Shown here: in pieces, positions 1 through 12,200 of the stretch
Layout of the letters: the number at the start of each line of letters is the position of its first letter
How positions within the stretch are numbered: the first letter of the stretch is position 1
From: Phoronis australis
Taxonomy: Eukaryota; Phoronida; Phoronidae
DNA: 64,000 nt
Assembly: GCA_002633005.1 (NCBI GenBank)
Contig: NMRA01000009.1
Span: forward strand, 579,456 to 643,455
Direction: 5' to 3'
Position numbers and translations under genes: made by a program
The notes under the pieces: generated by a model
Databases searched by the model: none
What the model was told of the DNA's origin: nothing
The model's input: only the letters and a program-made list of their open reading frames with translations

Positions 1-1447
1 GTCGCACACGCTTCCCCAGAAACAAACCAAGGGTTACATGTCAGAATAAATATCGATTAAGTAATTAGTACGAATGGATCCATTTTAAATTGCCCAGAAT
101 TTGTGCATATGTACTTTTAAATCATGGTGTGAAACTTGTTGACATGTATTTTAACGTCAAAATCTATTTTTAGATGGTGTTTACTACTTTGGGTCTGGGG
201 TCAAAGCACTCTTGATTCCAGAAATTTCTGAGGGCAAATCGTAACAACCATTGATATGATTGGATAAGATCATGTGGTTTTTATTATCCAATCACTAAAT
301 AAGTAGAATGTTATATTATGGGCTGAAATTAACAGGATATTCAGATGAGCTATAGTAGTTGAAGCTAAAAGACTTGCTACAGTGTACAATAGAGCCATCG
401 CATGGAAGATTCCAAAGAGGATCTTGGCAAGGGCACGAGTAAACGAACAGGAAGTTAACTAAGAGCTTGTCACTTGCATCGTGGGTACTAAGATACTGCC
501 TATACGTGTTGCGTAACGAGGGACCGTGACCAGCGAGAAGAATCGTAGGTGGAAGATACTGCCTGCAAGTGTTGCGTCCCGAGAGGCTGTGACCAGCAAG
601 TACACTGTTGTAATACAGTGTATGTAGTTCGAAGATTCACCAACAAGACTATCATCCAACAAGTGGAGAGTCCTACAGCTTGGATAGCAGATAAGACATT
701 TGATTATTTTGGTTGATTGATTGATGTAAGCTCTACAAAAGGCGCTAGCATAGTTACTCTTCTTTGTGGTTGATTACTTAAATTAATAACAGGTTTCACT
801 TGTTTAATTAGTGGTTTTCATATAATAAATTAATTAATGGATTTAATCATTCTCTTTCCATTTCCACACAACCTCAAAGCATAGCTGCCTTTTATACAAA
901 CCCACAGTCAATTTTTGACACATATACTGCAGTCACGTCGTCTGTGTTTGGTTTGCGAACAGTGAAGACGTTGAGCACCAATGGATATTGCGAATAATCA
1001 GTCAAGTTGGGTTACACGACAAACATATATAAAAATATTTCCTATCACAAATTTTGGTAAGTCGATTGTGTTCAGAGTCAGTAACATGGCTGTTTATGTT
1101 TTTGAGGATATTGTGTGAATTTCTTGTCAGCAATAACAATCACAAATCTACACGGCTGTTCAAATGGTCTAAAACCGCAAATTGAAACATTGTCGGCAGA
1201 CGACTGTATAAATTCTAAGATTTCGGACACTGTCAATTTTGTTGTCTTTCTCATATTTCTCGAATTTCGGACGGCCAATATTGCCTATTTCTAAAATTTC
1301 AGACAGGTTCAAACTAAAATTTTATTTTTTCGCTGTCCTAAATTTGTGAATTTTTACCGTATGCTTGGAATGGTAGTTTTAGTGGGGTCTCACTGAAAGG
1401 GTCACCAGTTTGAAAACCCAGTGTTTCTGACTGGTGATGTATTATCT

Positions 1448-1806
1448 ATAGTGTCGTTCACACTGCAATTGAACCTGGAACGAGTTGTTGTTAGGTTAAG
1501 TAGCAGTGTGAACGCTATTTGTGTTTGGGCAACGTGACACACATGTACTCCACCTTGTCGAGGTTGGCTAACTTGTTAGAATAACTTTGCCTGGTGCAAG
1601 TCATAGTGTGAACACACTATAACTTGCCCTGGTACAAGTCATAGTGTGGACACACACCTGCAGACAAGGCGGAAGTGGCTCCAGCTGTACACATTCCCAG
1701 TTCCACACATCTTGTGCGATATTTGCCTCTAGGTGTTGAGTGTGTAGTGTGAACGCTCAGTTAGAAAGGGCAAATTATTCTAGGGTAATTCGTAGTGTGG
1801 CCATGA
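1448..1806. mobile_element. Possible MITE / fold-back element with GTGTGAAC motifs
   Basis: The stretch starts near GTTCACACTG and ends near CGTAGTGTGGCCATG. Its ends are imperfectly complementary, and the motif AGTGTGAAC or AGTGTGG recurs at least five times inside. It has no coding capacity. Boundaries and superfamily are uncertain. Confidence 0.4.
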
Positions 1807-2419
1807 CTTAGGAGAAATGACCACACACACAGGTGGTTATTTGTGTTAATTTTTATGATTTTTATACAATCTCCAGAAGGTTTTACCTGTGCTCAGTATG
1901 GATTTTGGTGAAAACAAATTGTACCTTTTTAAAAGTAGTATATAATTTAAAAAAATCATTTAATGTTGTTTTATTTCTATAAAGTATAACTCTGTTTATT
2001 TGAGTTGGTTGAGATTAGATAGGAAATATAATGCCAACTTAAGACTTTTTGCGTTGAAGTTGTGTCATCACTAAGACAATTTGCAATGAGTATTGTTCTC
2101 ATCAAGTGAGAATTATAACACTGTATGATATAAAAGTTGTTAGAGGTAACTTCACTTGCATTTGACCATAAAGTCATGATGACAATGTATAGGTGCAAAG
2201 TATTCTTTGTGCTTTATTTGTTGCACTAATGGATTAATGTGTTATTGCTGATTGGGTTATTGTCTGTAATATTCTTGTTCACACCTGTCTACCTAAAGGT
2301 TATGTAGGACCTGGAAAATGTTCAAATTTGTCCAACTTCAGAACATCATATCTCAGAAACGGCTGATTAGATTTACATGAAACTTTCAGATATTGTGCTG
2401 TTAGGAGTTGTTTTGAAAT

Positions 2420-2575
2420 GAGGTGCTATCACATGAGGTGCTATCACATGAGGGGCCATCACATGAGGTGCTATCACATGAGGGGCCATCACATGAGGGG
2501 CCATCACATGAGGGGCCATCACATGAGGGGCCATCACATGAGGGGCCATCACATGAGGGGCCATCACATGAGGGG
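2420..2575. repeat. 15-bp minisatellite, about 10 copies
   Basis: Tandem copies of GAGGGGCCATCACAT with GAGGTGCTATCACAT variants at the left end. The period is a multiple of three, so it creates spurious open frames on both strands. Confidence 0.95.
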
Positions 2576-2629
2576 TTTTTAAAACAAAGTGGCCTAAACA
2601 AAAATGAAATTACATTTTTGAAAACTGTA

Positions 2630-2727
2630 ACCATGTTTTTGATATCCCACTTTGAACATTTATATCAACTAACCATGTTACTGAGATCTCGCGTTGAACA
2701 TTTATAGCAACTAACCATGTTATTGAT
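2630..2727. repeat. Short two-copy tandem repeat, about 43 bp
   Basis: Two degenerate copies that share AACCATGTT, GTTGAACATTTATA and GCAACT. This is a minor intronic duplication just downstream of the 15-bp array. Confidence 0.7.
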
Positions 2728-3057
2728 ACGTTTGTGACGCTAGCCTTGTATCTGTCAGGTTTTACTAAATTTTACTGAAGACATGGTCACATGACAAAAT
2801 TTATAATAAATTGGTCAAAAGTCAAATTTTATAGGCTTTCAACTTTCTGAAAATATATACTTTTGCTGAGTCAAAATCTATAGTTTTGTAGATATTTGGT
2901 TAAATATGCGCAGCAGCCCAATCTATAAGATCCTACATAACCTTAACAGTTTCCTAAGTTTTTAGAGCCTGTAACTTGATGTCTGTCATGTCAGCTGGGC
3001 GCCAGGCAGAGCATACAGCATACAGCACATCTACTAATGTTGTGATGATTTTTACAG

Positions 3058-3203
3058 CATGTTCCTCAGGTGTGTATCTTACCCCTGGGTACAGGTAATG
3101 ACCTGGCACGGGTGCTGGGGTGGGGGCCTGGATATAGTGGTGACTTTGATGTGTCACAAATTCTACCGCAGATCACAGCCTCTACAGTTGCCAAATTAGA
3201 CAG
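3058..3203 (+). CDS. DGKE: DGKE exon with LPLGTGND motif (first exon in window)
   Basis: The acceptor is TTTTTACAG just before 3058 and the donor is GTAACG at 3204. The frame starts at the first base ([15 protein letters not shown]) and ends with two bases of an arginine codon (KLDR). It encodes the end of the catalytic domain and a linker. No earlier exon was recognised between 1 and 3057, so the 5' exons must lie to the left. Confidence 0.93.
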
Positions 3204-6200
3204 GTAACGTAGACTTCTCTGTCTTTCAGTCTCAGTTATAAAAAGTTTGTATCTTTTTTGATTGTTGTGAGTATCATACAGGGAAGAACTAGCCCTAAAT
3301 TAATAACTTTTTACCCTGTTCTGGTGCTAGATTAAAAATCCCTTGATCTCCTGTTTAAACACTACCTGGAAGATTATTCACTTGTTGTTTGTGTATTGTT
3401 AAAGGAGAATGCCCCCCAAAAAACAACCCATTTTGTATCAGTTTAGATCGAGTAGCTCCACTCGATAACAGCAAGTTAGTTGTTTTACCTGACACTAATG
3501 GCAGACAGAAGTGTTGAAATTAATGTAATCGGTGCGAACACAGTCTGTTCAGCCATTCACAACACGCTTACTGGTGTCAAGTTATCGCTTGAATTCATCG
3601 TTTTACACCAATAAATCAAAATTCGATGTAAACCCCTTACAAATACATCGAGTTCTTGAACAAACGTGTTGTTTTATTTCACTGTTACGGATTTACAGGT
3701 ACGTACTAGGCTACAGAGTTCGGTAGCCAAGGCCGATTTACCATGGTCGATTACAGGAGTTTGGTTATGTTTGGTGATAAGTTCGAATTATTCTTCCGTG
3801 AAATACAGACGGGGGAACATAGCTGTGTGTTGTACTTTTAGACTTGCGATTTTTTCAGTTGTTACTCCCTGCCAGTGGTTCGGAACCCAATCAGGCCCGT
3901 CGCCATGTGGAGAATTTCTGGTTTATACTGGTCACCCCTCCAGATTCCCTTAGCCCCAGACAACTTTTACGATGCCTATTCAGCACGCCCTTTGTATTGA
4001 TGTAGATCTGAGCTAACGAAGTGGAAAAGTAATAGCTAGCATTACTGTCTCAACAATGGTTGTTGTTAGTACCCCCAATTTGGTTATCTCTGACATTTGC
4101 AGAGTTACAGCATGCAACTCTGGAGTGTAGTTTTAACTTGGTACATTATAAATATTACAAAATGATTAAAAAGGTTAACTTATGTTCATCTTCACAAAGG
4201 GCCACTTCCCAAAGGAACGATATGTTTCATATTGGTTTTCGTTATTTAATTTTTAATGCTTCGGCCCACTTGTTTTTTTTTCTTACCGGGAATGGGTTGA
4301 TAACTTTTTATCTAAGTTTTAAACTTGAAGAACCAAAACAGTGGTAGATTTTGATCGCCAGCGAAACTTAATTAGTTAAGTTCATTGTGAGCCCATCCCT
4401 GAACTTGCCACATCACAGGTAGGCCTACACTAAACATTTCATGTGTCATTAAAGTTTAATCTTTATTAGAACTCAAATCTTAAAATATATACAAAAGTGC
4501 AAATATGGTGATAACCAGAACTGAAGATTTGGACAATTTCAGTGGCACTGACTACATAACTATTTTAGCTTTTTGTCAATAATAAAAATTGAAAAGTGGG
4601 CACAAGTTCAGTACAAGTGTTTCCTGGTCAAAAATCTGATTAAATGAGTTTGAAAGAATATTAAAAATGAATCCATGTTAACTCTGATCAGCGTTTGTAT
4701 ATCCACCGAGTATATCTAATAGACGCGGTAGTTTATCTTCAATCGTACCCAATGGTTGTAGTTTTTAGATTATTAGTTCATCCATTTTTAAAAATGGAAA
4801 AGCGTACTTGGTTGTTTTGTCCAGCTGAGTACCGCCGTGGTGTTTGTTTTTAACGAAAATTAGTGGTTAATGCATTTTTAAAATTCACTATTATGTAGTC
4901 AGAGATGTTTAATACAGTTTATGGTCCGGTAATTACACTTAATTGGGTTTTGCTCGTACCGGGCAATGCGGTCATCACAACTGTACCTGACTCCGGCGCC
5001 GCGCTCTCTTTGATCCTGGTAAAACCCGCTCAGAAGGACGAGCGGTGAAAATTCCTGCATATCTTTAGAAATGCGTGACTTCCTTGTAAAGGTATTATTC
5101 GCGGTATGGCGGCCACCTGAGGACTCGGGACTTCATGAACATAAACCAGCTCAAGTTGGAAACTAAACCTCCAGTCATGAAAAGACTATAATAATGAGCC
5201 AAAGAAATAATGTGCATGTTATTATTTATGTGAATTAGCCACGAAACTGAAAATCTACTTACTTGTCGGGGGTCGCGAAGTCGGGTTCCCCTTCCACAGA
5301 CCGTCAGGGATAAGGTTGTACAGTAACAATGATTTGAATAATGTAACTATTTGTATTTCTAAGTAAAGATTCCCCTAAGATGTGACCAGAGCATATAATA
5401 TCGAGTTATTGTTTCACGACAGCTTTCTGTCAGCAAACACTGAATTAGCATGTGCTCTCACGGCCTCGGTCGGCCCGGTCAATTACCTTTATTGCATCTA
5501 AAGCTGGTAACGCAGTGGTTTATTCATTGCTGGCTTCATCTGACGAAGATTTCACGGGTCAGATCGTTAGGTTTCACAGGCTACCAGTTCAAACCGAAAT
5601 ACACTGATCAAGAAATACTGGAGAAGCGCCGTGAACATGCATAGGCAACGGAACGTATGAATAGTTCTTTGGTAAGCCGGAATTCGTCAGAGAAATCACT
5701 GTCCATGAAATGCCGGCCACAGACATGGAGATGTTTCACGGCCTCATATTTGCTATTAACAGCATACTTTTCATTCTTCACCACCGCGAGCCACTTAAGC
5801 ATTTTGGGCTCTCTGGGAAGTCAAAAAAACAATATGCCCACTTTCTTCGCAGCATCATAGTTCGGACAAGCGGGAACGATGCACCGCAATATAGAGACAT
5901 TCACTCTTCAGATGAACCACTGACGTTGCTGCATCGTTTCTCACCTTCCTCACAGGTTAATACGACACCTCTCTGCTAGGTGAGGTCGACCGTATGAGAC
6001 GCAATGTGGATATAGACTGATTAAGACTGTAAAAAAGACTAATTAAATCGGGTGGCATTCTCCTTTAATGCTATTGTAATCACCTATATAATGCAATCTG
6101 ATCAAGGTAAATCCAGGCATTGTAATTATGTTAATTTTGTTATGATATTCTTGTTAATTTCTGGTTGAGTTTTAATGCTTTATTACTTGTATATCAACAC

Positions 6201-9200
6201 AACATATAGCGGACAGTGTGATACACGTTGCACTAGACATGCTCAGGATTACTTGTATATCAACACAACATATTGCAGACAGTGTGATACACGTTGCACC
6301 AGACATGCGCAGGACACTCGTATGGCCTTATTGCTCTCATCTCCGAACCTTTTTTATGCTTTATTGATTTATAGTGAAAACCTAGCTGAGGAGTTAGAGA
6401 CCTCCCTCAAGGGTCTAGCAGTGTGGCCCAGTCAGACTTGAACCCACCACCTTAAAGGAAGCGACCACTTATCCCACTAGGCCACACTGCCTCCTCCTTA
6501 GAGGTTTACTCAAAGACAAGTGCTTTTTAACATAATTGCTTTGAACTTGTATTTGATTGCTATGTCAGTGGTGGGTACATTTAGATGTCACTGCAGTGTG
6601 AAATCCGTGGAATTCAAGTAAACTTAATCTATTGTAAGAGTGATGTCTTGTCTATTGTAAGGGTGATATATCGTCCTCACTGCTCTGAAATGAGTAGGTT
6701 AGTTCTTAAAATTTCACCATCACTGCTCTGAGATGAACATGTTAGTTGTTAAAATATTTGATTTTTTCACTATTCATTGTCAGGGCCTGCTCATTTCTGT
6801 TTCCACAAAGATACCTTGTAAGTTGCAACAAAAATTCTTATGAAATAAAAATATTTTAGTCCTGCACATATTGGTCACGCAAAGGGAAACCAAACTTGAT
6901 TTGAATTTTCACCTTATACAATTACAAGATTTAATGGTGATTCTGATCAACATTTATATGGCGCCCTCTTTGTGAATTTGACTGTACTATTTCTCATTGA
7001 ATTAATGCCACTAGGTGGGGTGGTCTAATGTAGTCTACCTTCAGTAGATAATCTATAATGATGTGATTGTTAGATATTCCTACCATCCGTAAAGTTATTT
7101 CATTGAAGCTTGCTAACGATAAAACTATGAAATATCTTATTGTGTACAGTGAAACACTATTCATTGTTATGCAGCCTCATATTTATATGTGGGTGCATGT
7201 TGTTGTCATTTCCTTCTAGGCATCTGGCATTCACTGCTGTATCTCCTAAACCCCTTGTAGGATCTTACTGAAGTTTGTCGGGTGTGTTCATGTGTGATTG
7301 ACAACAGATGACGAGGAGTTTTGTACGGATCATTATGAAACTTGACAGTTGTGTTCGTGATGCGAATACCTGGCTGACATTGATGTTTCGACTATTCTGG
7401 CACCCTGTAGGTGGCACCCTCTAGGGGCAATATTGCTTTTTTGCATCTATGACTGTATCTTCTTAACACTTTGAAGGATCTTTGCGAAATTTGGTATCTG
7501 GGCTCCTATAGACATGATAACAGATGACAATAATTTTCAACCAATCAGATTATTGCTGTACCCCTAGTGTTAATTGTTACATTCACCTTGAAATCTTACT
7601 GGCTTATTTTCATGAAATTTAGTAAACAGTTGACCTTGTGTTACGAAGACGGCACCTCCTTCTCAATTCGGACGGGTTTGATGCATTTTTCGCGAACTTA
7701 TGGCCATTTTTGTTATACGAAAAACACCATAGAAGTACACCATTTGTGGTGCTGTAATGGGCGGACTTCAACGCTGTGCATTGCTCTTGTTGTGTATATT
7801 TCTCAACTTCATGTCGGCTATCTTGTGACTTGCTGCCTTACAAACAGTGCATTGTTTACCCACAGATGGATGATTGAAGTAACTCCTGTTAGACATTTTG
7901 GCATACGACTTCCAAAGACCACAAAGATCATGAGCAACTATGCATCTATTGGAGTTGATGCTCATGTTGTCCACAGTTTCCACAAGCACCGCGAGAGCCG
8001 GCCCTACCTGTTTGGCAACAGACTCTTGAACAAGGTAGATAGCATTTCACTCAATAGATGTCTCTGTGCCTTTGCCTGTCCTGTTTTGAACTTGTGTTCA
8101 AGTTATTATTATGGATACAATAAATAATGTTGACATCTCGGATTCTGACAGGCTTAAATGTAATGAGTAAAGCTATTAAATACCCATTGAAATGTATTTA
8201 ATAAAAATGAAAAGTTGATACATTGTGGGCAGAGTGTAGATTTTGATTTTTTTCATGTTGCTTAGTGTTCAGTTTATATATCTTGCATCCACATAGTGCT
8301 GAACCATGTGTTTTTCAATGCTTTTCTTATGTGTAAGTTGAATTAGATTGTGATCATGGTTTGGAAACTTCAGTTTCATGATGTTCACCTCTCTGTCTGT
8401 GAAACCACTTCAAGGCTCATGAAACTTAACAGTTGTGTTCCAGTTGAGGATTGGTTGGCTAACATTGATTTTTGGACAAATGCTGTTACTGCTGTGTCCC
8501 TCTCCCTACTGGCTTTATGTATTCTATCTAGTTCCTTGATCAATCATGAAATTTGGCAAGTGTGTTTCTAAACACAGGGAGGACGGCACATGTACATATT
8601 TGGACAGTTACTTCCTGTATTGTGTCTCCTAATGACACTTTTAGTTATGTCATCCTGTTTTTGTCTGCTGATGTACAAAATATCTTTGAAAGATTGTCAT
8701 GAAATTGACGGTGTGTTTGTTTTGAGGAATGTGGGACTTGCATTGTTTTCTGGATAGATTTTACTATTGTTTGGCCCCCTAGTGGCCATGTTAAGCTTAA
8801 TGATCGTCTTTATATATTTTCTGTTTACGATGCACACTGTAGGTGCTGTTATGAGTGTTTGTTATGTAGAAGTTGGCCTTTTATGTCACTATTTTATACT
8901 GACATGTGCTCATGTCTGTTTCAAACTGTGAAAACTGTGTCATCACTGTGATAAGACATGAGAACACACTGGATACAAAGTGTTTGCTGCATTTCTCATT
9001 CTGTCTTTAGTGACTAGACAGGCATTGTGATGGTGGCCAATAAACTTGCTATAGCCAGGAGGCATTTAATTACTACCTTCTTCATTGTCATTGATTGGGT
9101 TATGATGGAACATAAAAATTCCTGTCTGATTTAAAACCCTTTGATGAGAGCTGTTTGCCAGGGCTGGTCTCAAGAGTCATGCTGGGACAAGTCCAATTAG

Positions 9201-12200
9201 GAGAACCTATAAGTTATTGGTTATAGGAAGAAACAGTTTTAACTGAGTTGGATTAGATTTCTATTTCTCTATTTATGACTAGAAATAAAATGATAAAAAT
9301 TTTAATTGGTTTCTTCATGCCTGCCTGCAACTGAGATTTGTTTTGAATTTTATTTTGTCAAAAGTCAAAATTGGAGCTGATAGTGTTTTCTGTTACTTGC
9401 TGAAATGTGTTTACTGCAAGATTGTGAGGTAATTTGTAATTACTGAACTAGAGCCCCAGTTGAGGATGATGTCAAACTGTTTACAGCCCTTTTTTCTTGC
9501 TTTTCTTCAACAGAGTTGTCCCCTGTCTGTACAATGAGCTTATTTTCGTCTGATTTTACCAAGCATTAGACACAGTTCTAATGCCAGTCTACCAAGATGT
9601 ACCTAGATTGCCAAAGACTTTTTAGCAGACATTTACACGCCTAATTGGCCATTTAGTTATTATCAAACTGACTAACAGTTTCACTCAGTCTCCTTTTACC
9701 TTGACATGGTACAATCAACCTTAATAGCCCCCACTGTGGTCCCAGTCATATCTGTCACAGTGGAGACTCTCAGAAGTGTGTATTGTACACTTGCAGTCAT
9801 TTTGGGTTAACACATTTCAATGGTGATTCTTACCCTGCTGTGCAGGCCATCCATCCCTCTGCTCTTTTCTTCAAGCCAGTTGCTTTTGGTGTGTTGATTG
9901 TGATCCTTATGTTGGGCAGAGTTGCTGCTATCCTATCTCTTGTACAATCAGCTGCTCTTTTTCATTGAGTAATCAGGGAATTAAGAATATGTCCAAGTGC
10001 AGTGTTCAGAATCTGCTGTCATATCTCGGGCTTGTTTATTGTTTGCGAATTATACTTTGGTTACAGTGACTGTCTCTTTTTTGGTTCGAATCACATCACT
10101 GCAAAACCAGTTAGGCTTACAAGTCGTGCAATCATACTTAGGTTTACTTGGTTTATTTACGTATCCAAATGACAAAGACATTGTTTTTTATTATTTCTTT
10201 AAAATAAAAATCATGTAGTGATATGCATAGCACCAGGTCATGTCTATATGATATATGGTACGAGTGACCTGATTAAACGCTATATCATATATGGTACGAG
10301 TGACGTGACTAAACGCTATATCATATATGGTACGAGTGACGGGACTAAATGCTGTCTTTCTGGCACACCATGACTATGACACATAACTTTAAAATGCATC
10401 GTCTACAGATATTTGCAAAGATATCATGGAAAATATGGTGTTGATATGAGCTACAGTTGCAAATATTACTTCAGGTGGCAGTGTTTTAATTTTTTTGCCG
10501 ATTCCATAAAAGGCTTTCGTGCTGCTACCATTTTGTCACTGGTGAATGGCTTCACTTGTATTTGTTACGTCAGCTTGAGAAATTGATGTTCTCGATTAGA
10601 TCGTTCAGTTGTAATGTAGGTGGAATAATGTGGTCAGCCAGTACAGACCTGGTAAGTCTTCTCTACGCTGTGTATTCAGCCTTGTTCATAAACCAACTGG
10701 CTCCTCACTCTCTTAGTATAGAACACAGTTTTGACTTCTGTTAGTTGACACAACAATGGCGAAGAGCTCAACTTTTTCTATTTCATGAATATTTATTATA
10801 TATTTCACTACTTCTACGGGTTGATGCCTGCGATGATTAAATTCGGAAACACAAGAATTGGAGGTGGACATGATCAGCATGGATGTTTAAAAGAAGACCT
10901 ATGTGTCTTTGTTCTTTTTTTAATTGTTTTCTCTTCTTAAGTTATGTTCAGACCACCTAAACACAATCTATAGCTGTAACTATGACTATTCACACCGATG
11001 GTTGTAGTGGTTTTAGTTGCTAGTCATCAGTGATATTGCTTTCAGATTCATTCTAGTTTGTGCGTTGACAGGAGCGCCACCTACAGAGTTGTAATTTTTA
11101 CAACTGCTGTGCTCACATAGAGTTACAACGGTTAGAACTTTCACTAAACTACCGTCGCAGAGGGTTACAACTGGTTTTAACCTTTAAATCGGTTTTAAAA
11201 ACTAGAACTGCTTTGGTGTGAATAGGCATATGAAAATTGTGAACAATTTCATTAAAGTTACTTGAATATAAATAACAAACATTCTTATTGAAAACTGTAT
11301 CCAGGACTACTGCTTGCTGCATCACAGCACTATGAAACAGCAGACAGAGTAATTGCATTAGTGTCATAATCGCTCATTACTTTGTCCCTAGACAGGTTGT
11401 ATTTCACAGGTGGTCAGTTTATGCTGGCAGTAATTGGCTAAATAAAAGACTAATTAGATTAGGATAACAGAAAGTAATTAAATTCTAGTCATAATTAAAA
11501 CATTATAATCTTTTGGATGCTTGTTTCCTGTGAAATGCCAGGGATTGGAACACTCCTGCCAGACAAATCTGTTGTGTAGATCTGAGTTAGTTGATTGACA
11601 TGGCTTTGAACAATGTGGCAGACAGAGCTGTTGTATAAGATGTTGAAGAGATCCAAGGTAGTTGATACCTTCATTACTCCACTGTTTACAAAATGTACAA
11701 TTCTGGCTTCCCTTCTGACTCATGTGTTTACAAACACATGTGGCCTGGACAAGGTTTATGTAGCCATAAAGATCTGAACATAACCTCATCAGACTGTTCA
11801 AAGTTCAAAGGAGTCTTTAGCTAGGATGTCAAAGCAAAGCGCATAAACATACCCCAACACCACTGGGTGTTCAGCAGGGTCAGGAGGGTGGTTGTACCTG
11901 GGTCAGGAGGGTGGTTGTACCTGGGGCAGGAGGATGGGTGTACTTGGGCCAGGGGTGTGGTGTGCTCGACTATATTTTTCATGGGAGGAGCTGCAAAATT
12001 AGGATACCCTGTGCCTGTACCAGAGTGGGCTCCAAGATGGCCCCATGGCTTACATGAAGTAGTCACCTATTTGTATTTTTTCCAGAAACTCCACCCGTTT
12101 TAAGGGATAATTTCATGAACCTAACCCTTTGAGTTATTAACCTGTTAAGATTGAAACAATACATGAATAGATGCTGTCAAAATTGAATATATTTTTGCTA

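Larger units (their letters stand above)
1..3057 (+). other. DGKE intron (partial)
   Basis: No coding exon was recognised here. It contains a possible small fold-back element (1448-1806), a 15-bp tandem array (2420-2575) and a degenerate two-copy repeat of about 43 bp (about 2630-2727). The rest is unremarkable AT-rich intron. Confidence 0.7.
3204..7865 (+). other. DGKE intron, 4.66 kb
   Basis: It holds the Kolobok-like element, the 66-bp duplication and SINE copy 1. From about 7190 it holds degenerate dispersed repeat sequence (recurring phrases like GAAACTTGACAGTTGTGTTC and GGCACCCTCTAG) that continues past the next exon to about 8800. Confidence 0.75.

Noticed and set aside
6434-6484. tRNA gene suggested by box A and box B
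   Set aside because: The head continues into a SINE body and has a second diverged copy, so it is SINE-derived rather than a functional tRNA.
11478-11801. 107-codon antisense frame with many cysteines
   Set aside because: Cysteine spacing is irregular and matches no domain I know; it lies within a DGKE intron and is likely chance.
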